Shown: positions 13,702-15,909 of the stretch, one piece after another | How the letters are laid out: each line of letters begins with the position of its first letter | How positions within the stretch are numbered: position 1 is the stretch's first letter | NCBI GenBank assembly: GCA_934219025.1 | Contig: CAKQDG010000048.1 | Span: 1-15,909, forward strand | Origin: an uncultured Prevotella sp. | GTDB lineage: Bacteria; Bacteroidota; Bacteroidia; Bacteroidales; Bacteroidaceae | Reading direction: 5' to 3' | DNA: 15,909 nt | Notes under the pieces: generated by a model | Database searches by the model: none | The model's input: the letters and a program-made list of their open reading frames with translations, nothing else | Told to the model about the DNA's origin: nothing | Translations under genes and position numbers: made by a program

Positions 13702-14172
13702 ATGGACAATCCAGTATTAAACGCCCACAACAAAGAGGAATTTCCTCCGGCACACACCGCCGAGCACTTGCTTAACCAGACAATGGTGAGGATGTTCGGC
13801 TGCGAGCGCTCACGCAATGCCCACATCGAGCGCAAGAAAAGCAAAATCAGCTATATTCTTGACCACAAGCCCGACCGCAAGGAGGAAAAGGAGATTGAAG
13901 TGAGGATGAACGAGCTTATCGAGGAGGATCTGCCGGTTACCTTTGAATATGTAGACCGGGAGCATATCCCCGACGAGGTGAAGCTCGACCGTCTGCCAGA
14001 GGATGCCTCTGAAACGCTGCGCCTGGTGCGCATCGGCGACTACGACGTGTGTCCATGTATCGGCAAGCACGTGCGCTCTACAGGCCAAATAGGAAGATTC
14101 GTTCTTCTCGGCACCAATTGGGACGAGGAGAAACACTCGTTCCGCATCAGGTTTAAGCTGATTGGGAATTAG
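13702..14172 (+). CDS. AlaX-type alanyl-tRNA editing protein
   Basis: This 156-residue protein corresponds to the free-standing editing (second additional) domain of threonyl/alanyl-tRNA synthetases. It should hydrolyse mischarged tRNA-Ala (Ser- or Gly-tRNA) in trans. The metal-site motifs are visible: HTAEH (His18 and His22) near the N-terminus and CIGKH (Cys119 and His123) near the C-terminus, i.e. HxxxH plus CxxxH. The length fits the small AlaX class lacking the N-terminal glycine-rich domain. It starts 6 bases after the amylase stop, so the two are probably co-transcribed, although the functions are unrelated. tRNA-Thr editing is an alternative specificity. Confidence 0.85.
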   Translation: MDNPVLNAHNKEEFPPAHTAEHLLNQTMVRMFGCERSRNAHIERKKSKISYILDHKPDRKEEKEIEVRMNELIEEDLPVTFEYVDREHIPDEVKLDRLPEDASETLRLVRIGDYDVCPCIGKHVRSTGQIGRFVLLGTNWDEEKHSFRIRFKLIGN

Positions 14173-14175
14173 AAA

Positions 14176-14210
14176 TGAAGAATGAAGAATGAAGAATGAA
14201 GAATGAAGAA
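14176..14210. repeat. 7-bp tandem repeat, five exact copies of TGAAGAA
   Basis: Exact TGAAGAA units start at 14176, 14183, 14190, 14197 and 14204. The array begins 3 bases after the alaX stop and its last unit forms part of the hairpin that follows. Copy number may vary between strains. Confidence 0.95.
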
Positions 14211-14262
14211 TGCGGATTACCATTGTCTGTATAAAGGGACAAGGTAATCCGCATTCTTCATT
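14202..14262. terminator. Long hairpin between convergent alaX and rng
   Basis: Arms 14202-14221 and 14243-14262 pair perfectly over 20 bp. The loop adds TTGTC/GACAA pairs after a single-base bulge. The location between convergent stop codons fits a bidirectional terminator. Neither side has a pure U-tract, but both flanks are TTC/TTCATT-rich. The motif CATTCTTCATTT recurs partly at about 14285-14295. Confidence 0.7.
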
Positions 14263-14306
14263 TCACTGAGCCAAAAGCGAAGCAATTCTTCATTTAAAAA
14301 GAATTC

Positions 14307-15887
14307 TCAATTTTTCATCGCCTCGTTCTCCTCTTTCATGTCGATAAACTGCTTCTTGCTGTCGTAGAATTCATACTGCAGGAAGGCAAGTTTCTGAGAA
14401 GGGATGACGTGCACACCCAGTCCGTATTTCATCTGCCAACGGCGCTTCATGCTGATAAGCCCCTGATTGATATATGCAGCCACATACGGATGAACATGCA
14501 GATAGAATGACTTTATGCCTATCTTGTTTACCAGTTTGTCAATCTTGCTCTCCAACTGGTCTGTGAAAAGTATGCTCGACTTTATCTTGCCTGTACCGAA
14601 ACACGTGGGACAAGTTTCCTCAACATTAACGTCCATTGCGGGGCGCACGCGCTGACGCGTGATCTGCATCAGTCCAAACTTGCTCAGCGGCAGGATATTG
14701 TGGCGCGCACGGTCTTTCTGCATATTCTTGCACATCCGCTCATAAAGAATCTGGCGGTCTTCGGCAAGATTCATGTCGATAAAGTCCACAACAATAATTC
14801 CCCCCATATCCCTTAGTCTGAGCTGGCGGGCAAGTTCGTCGGCAGCCCCGAGGTTCACGTCCAGAGCGTTCGCCTCCTGTCCGTTGGCCGAGCGTGTGCG
14901 GTTTCCGCTGTTCACGTCCACCACATGCAGGGCTTCGGTGTGCTCGATATAAAGATAAGCGCCATGCTTATAGTTCACAATTCTTCCGAAGCTCGACTTG
15001 ATTTGCTTTGTTACGTTGAAGTTGTCGAAAATAGGCACAGTGCCCGTGTAAAGCTTCACGATATTGGCTTTTTCCGGAGCTATAAGCGTTACGTAGTGTT
15101 TCACCTCCTTGAACACCTCCTCGTCGTTCACATAAATATTCTCGTAAGAGGGATTGAACAAGTCGCGCAGCATAGCCACCACACGGCTTGTTTCTTCATA
15201 AACGAGTTGCGGGCGCTTTTGCGTTTTCTGCACCTTCTCTATAGCGTCCTCCCAACGCTTCATAAGGATTTTAAGCTCTGTGTCGAGCTCAGCCACACGC
15301 TTTCCTTCAGCCACGGTGCGCACGATGACGCCCACGTTTTTCGGCTTTATGCTATGGATGAGCTGCTTTAGTCTTGCACGCTCCTCGCCGCTTCTGATTT
15401 TGGATGAAACAGAAACTTTATCGTCGAATGGAATGAGAACAAGGTATCTGCCGGCAAAGCTCAGTTCGCCGGTGAGTCGCGGTCCCTTGGTCGAAATGGG
15501 TTCTTTCACGATTTGCACGAGCACTTCCTGCCCCTGCTGCAGTTCATTCTGCACGCTACCGTCTTTTTTCAAATCCGGCAAGCGCATCGCCTTTGAGAAA
15601 GGATAAAGTTTCTTTCTGTCGCTCTGTACCTGTTTGATATACTTTTCATAGGAGTTGAACTGACTCCCGAGGTCAAGATAATGCAGAAAGGCATCACGCT
15701 CATAGCCCACATCCACAAAGCTTGCGTTCAAGCCGGGCATCAGTTTCTTCACCTTTGCCACATAGATGTTTCCAACAGAAAATGAAGCCGAACGAGGTTC
15801 GTTCTGATACTCCACCAGATTTTTGTCCTCCAGCAGAGCGATTGATATTTCATTCTGTTGAACGTCGATTACTAATTCGCTTGTCAT
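14307..15887 (-). CDS. rng: Ribonuclease E/G family endoribonuclease (RNase G)
   Basis: This single-strand-specific endoribonuclease acts in rRNA maturation and mRNA decay. The 526-residue protein has an S1 RNA-binding domain (about 36-135, with an insertion typical of Bacteroidota around 75-115). The catalytic DNase-I-like domain has the metal-binding Asp324 (VVDVNSGN) and Asp368 (IVVDFIDM). The zinc-link motif CPTCFGTG (426-433) mediates dimer-dimer contact in the family. The long C-terminal degradosome scaffold of enterobacterial RNase E is absent, so RNase G is the better name. The ATG at 15885-15887 gives the standard N-terminus MTSELVIDV. It is convergent with alaX. Its promoter must lie past 15888, of which only 22 AT-rich bases are inside the window. 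Confidence 0.96.
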   Translation of the reverse strand: MTSELVIDVQQNEISIALLEDKNLVEYQNEPRSASFSVGNIYVAKVKKLMPGLNASFVDVGYERDAFLHYLDLGSQFNSYEKYIKQVQSDRKKLYPFSKAMRLPDLKKDGSVQNELQQGQEVLVQIVKEPISTKGPRLTGELSFAGRYLVLIPFDDKVSVSSKIRSGEERARLKQLIHSIKPKNVGVIVRTVAEGKRVAELDTELKILMKRWEDAIEKVQKTQKRPQLVYEETSRVVAMLRDLFNPSYENIYVNDEEVFKEVKHYVTLIAPEKANIVKLYTGTVPIFDNFNVTKQIKSSFGRIVNYKHGAYLYIEHTEALHVVDVNSGNRTRSANGQEANALDVNLGAADELARQLRLRDMGGIIVVDFIDMNLAEDRQILYERMCKNMQKDRARHNILPLSKFGLMQITRQRVRPAMDVNVEETCPTCFGTGKIKSSILFTDQLESKIDKLVNKIGIKSFYLHVHPYVAAYINQGLISMKRRWQMKYGLGVHVIPSQKLAFLQYEFYDSKKQFIDMKEENEAMKN

Positions 15888-15909
15888 GTCTTAATTACAA
15901 AACTTGATT

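Overview
The window looks like chromosome of a Bacteroidota member, most likely Prevotella or a close relative. The evidence is as follows. Several start sites are preceded by the Bacteroidota promoter pattern (TTTG, 19-20 bases, TAnnTTTG) instead of a clear Shine-Dalgarno. The secreted proteins include a C10 (streptopain-like) cysteine protease lipoprotein and a partner with a type-IX-secretion-like C-terminal tail. The Vor-type ferredoxin oxidoreductase has four subunits, as in obligate anaerobes of this phylum. Intergenic regions are AT-rich and carry short tandem repeats and palindromic elements. I could not run a search, so the genus is inference.

Layout: 1-2877 is a G-rich 9-bp tandem repeat, a terminator and the minus-strand operon delta-alpha-beta-gamma of a 2-oxoacid:ferredoxin oxidoreductase. 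3029-5581 is minus-strand ffh, folD and a 59-residue TPR protein that leads into the oxidoreductase operon. 5840-7704 is minus-strand manA (mannose-6-phosphate isomerase) and, upstream of it, an unrecognised exported probable beta-barrel protein. 7705-7944 is a divergent promoter region with two near-perfect Bacteroidota promoters. 7945-8832 is fabD (+). 8942-11021 is a two-gene minus-strand unit: a surface-type C10 protease lipoprotein followed 4 bases later by a secreted protein with a T9SS-like tail. 11022-12015 is a gene-free divergent region holding a 22-bp tandem array and a nested inverted-repeat element of about 391 bp. 12016-14172 is a cytoplasmic GH13 alpha-amylase-family enzyme and an AlaX-type tRNA-editing protein (+). 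14307-15887 is rng (ribonuclease E/G, -), convergent with alaX across a strong hairpin.

Most genes are housekeeping: ferredoxin-linked 2-oxoacid metabolism, one-carbon folate metabolism, membrane targeting, sugar-phosphate isomerisation, fatty-acid initiation, glucan breakdown, translation quality control and RNA processing. The accessory part is the protease pair and the repeat-rich region beside it. The most unusual object is the 391-bp nested palindrome at 11484-11874. It has no ORF and looks like a MITE-type mobile element, a structured RNA gene or an invertible segment; the sequence alone does not decide between these.
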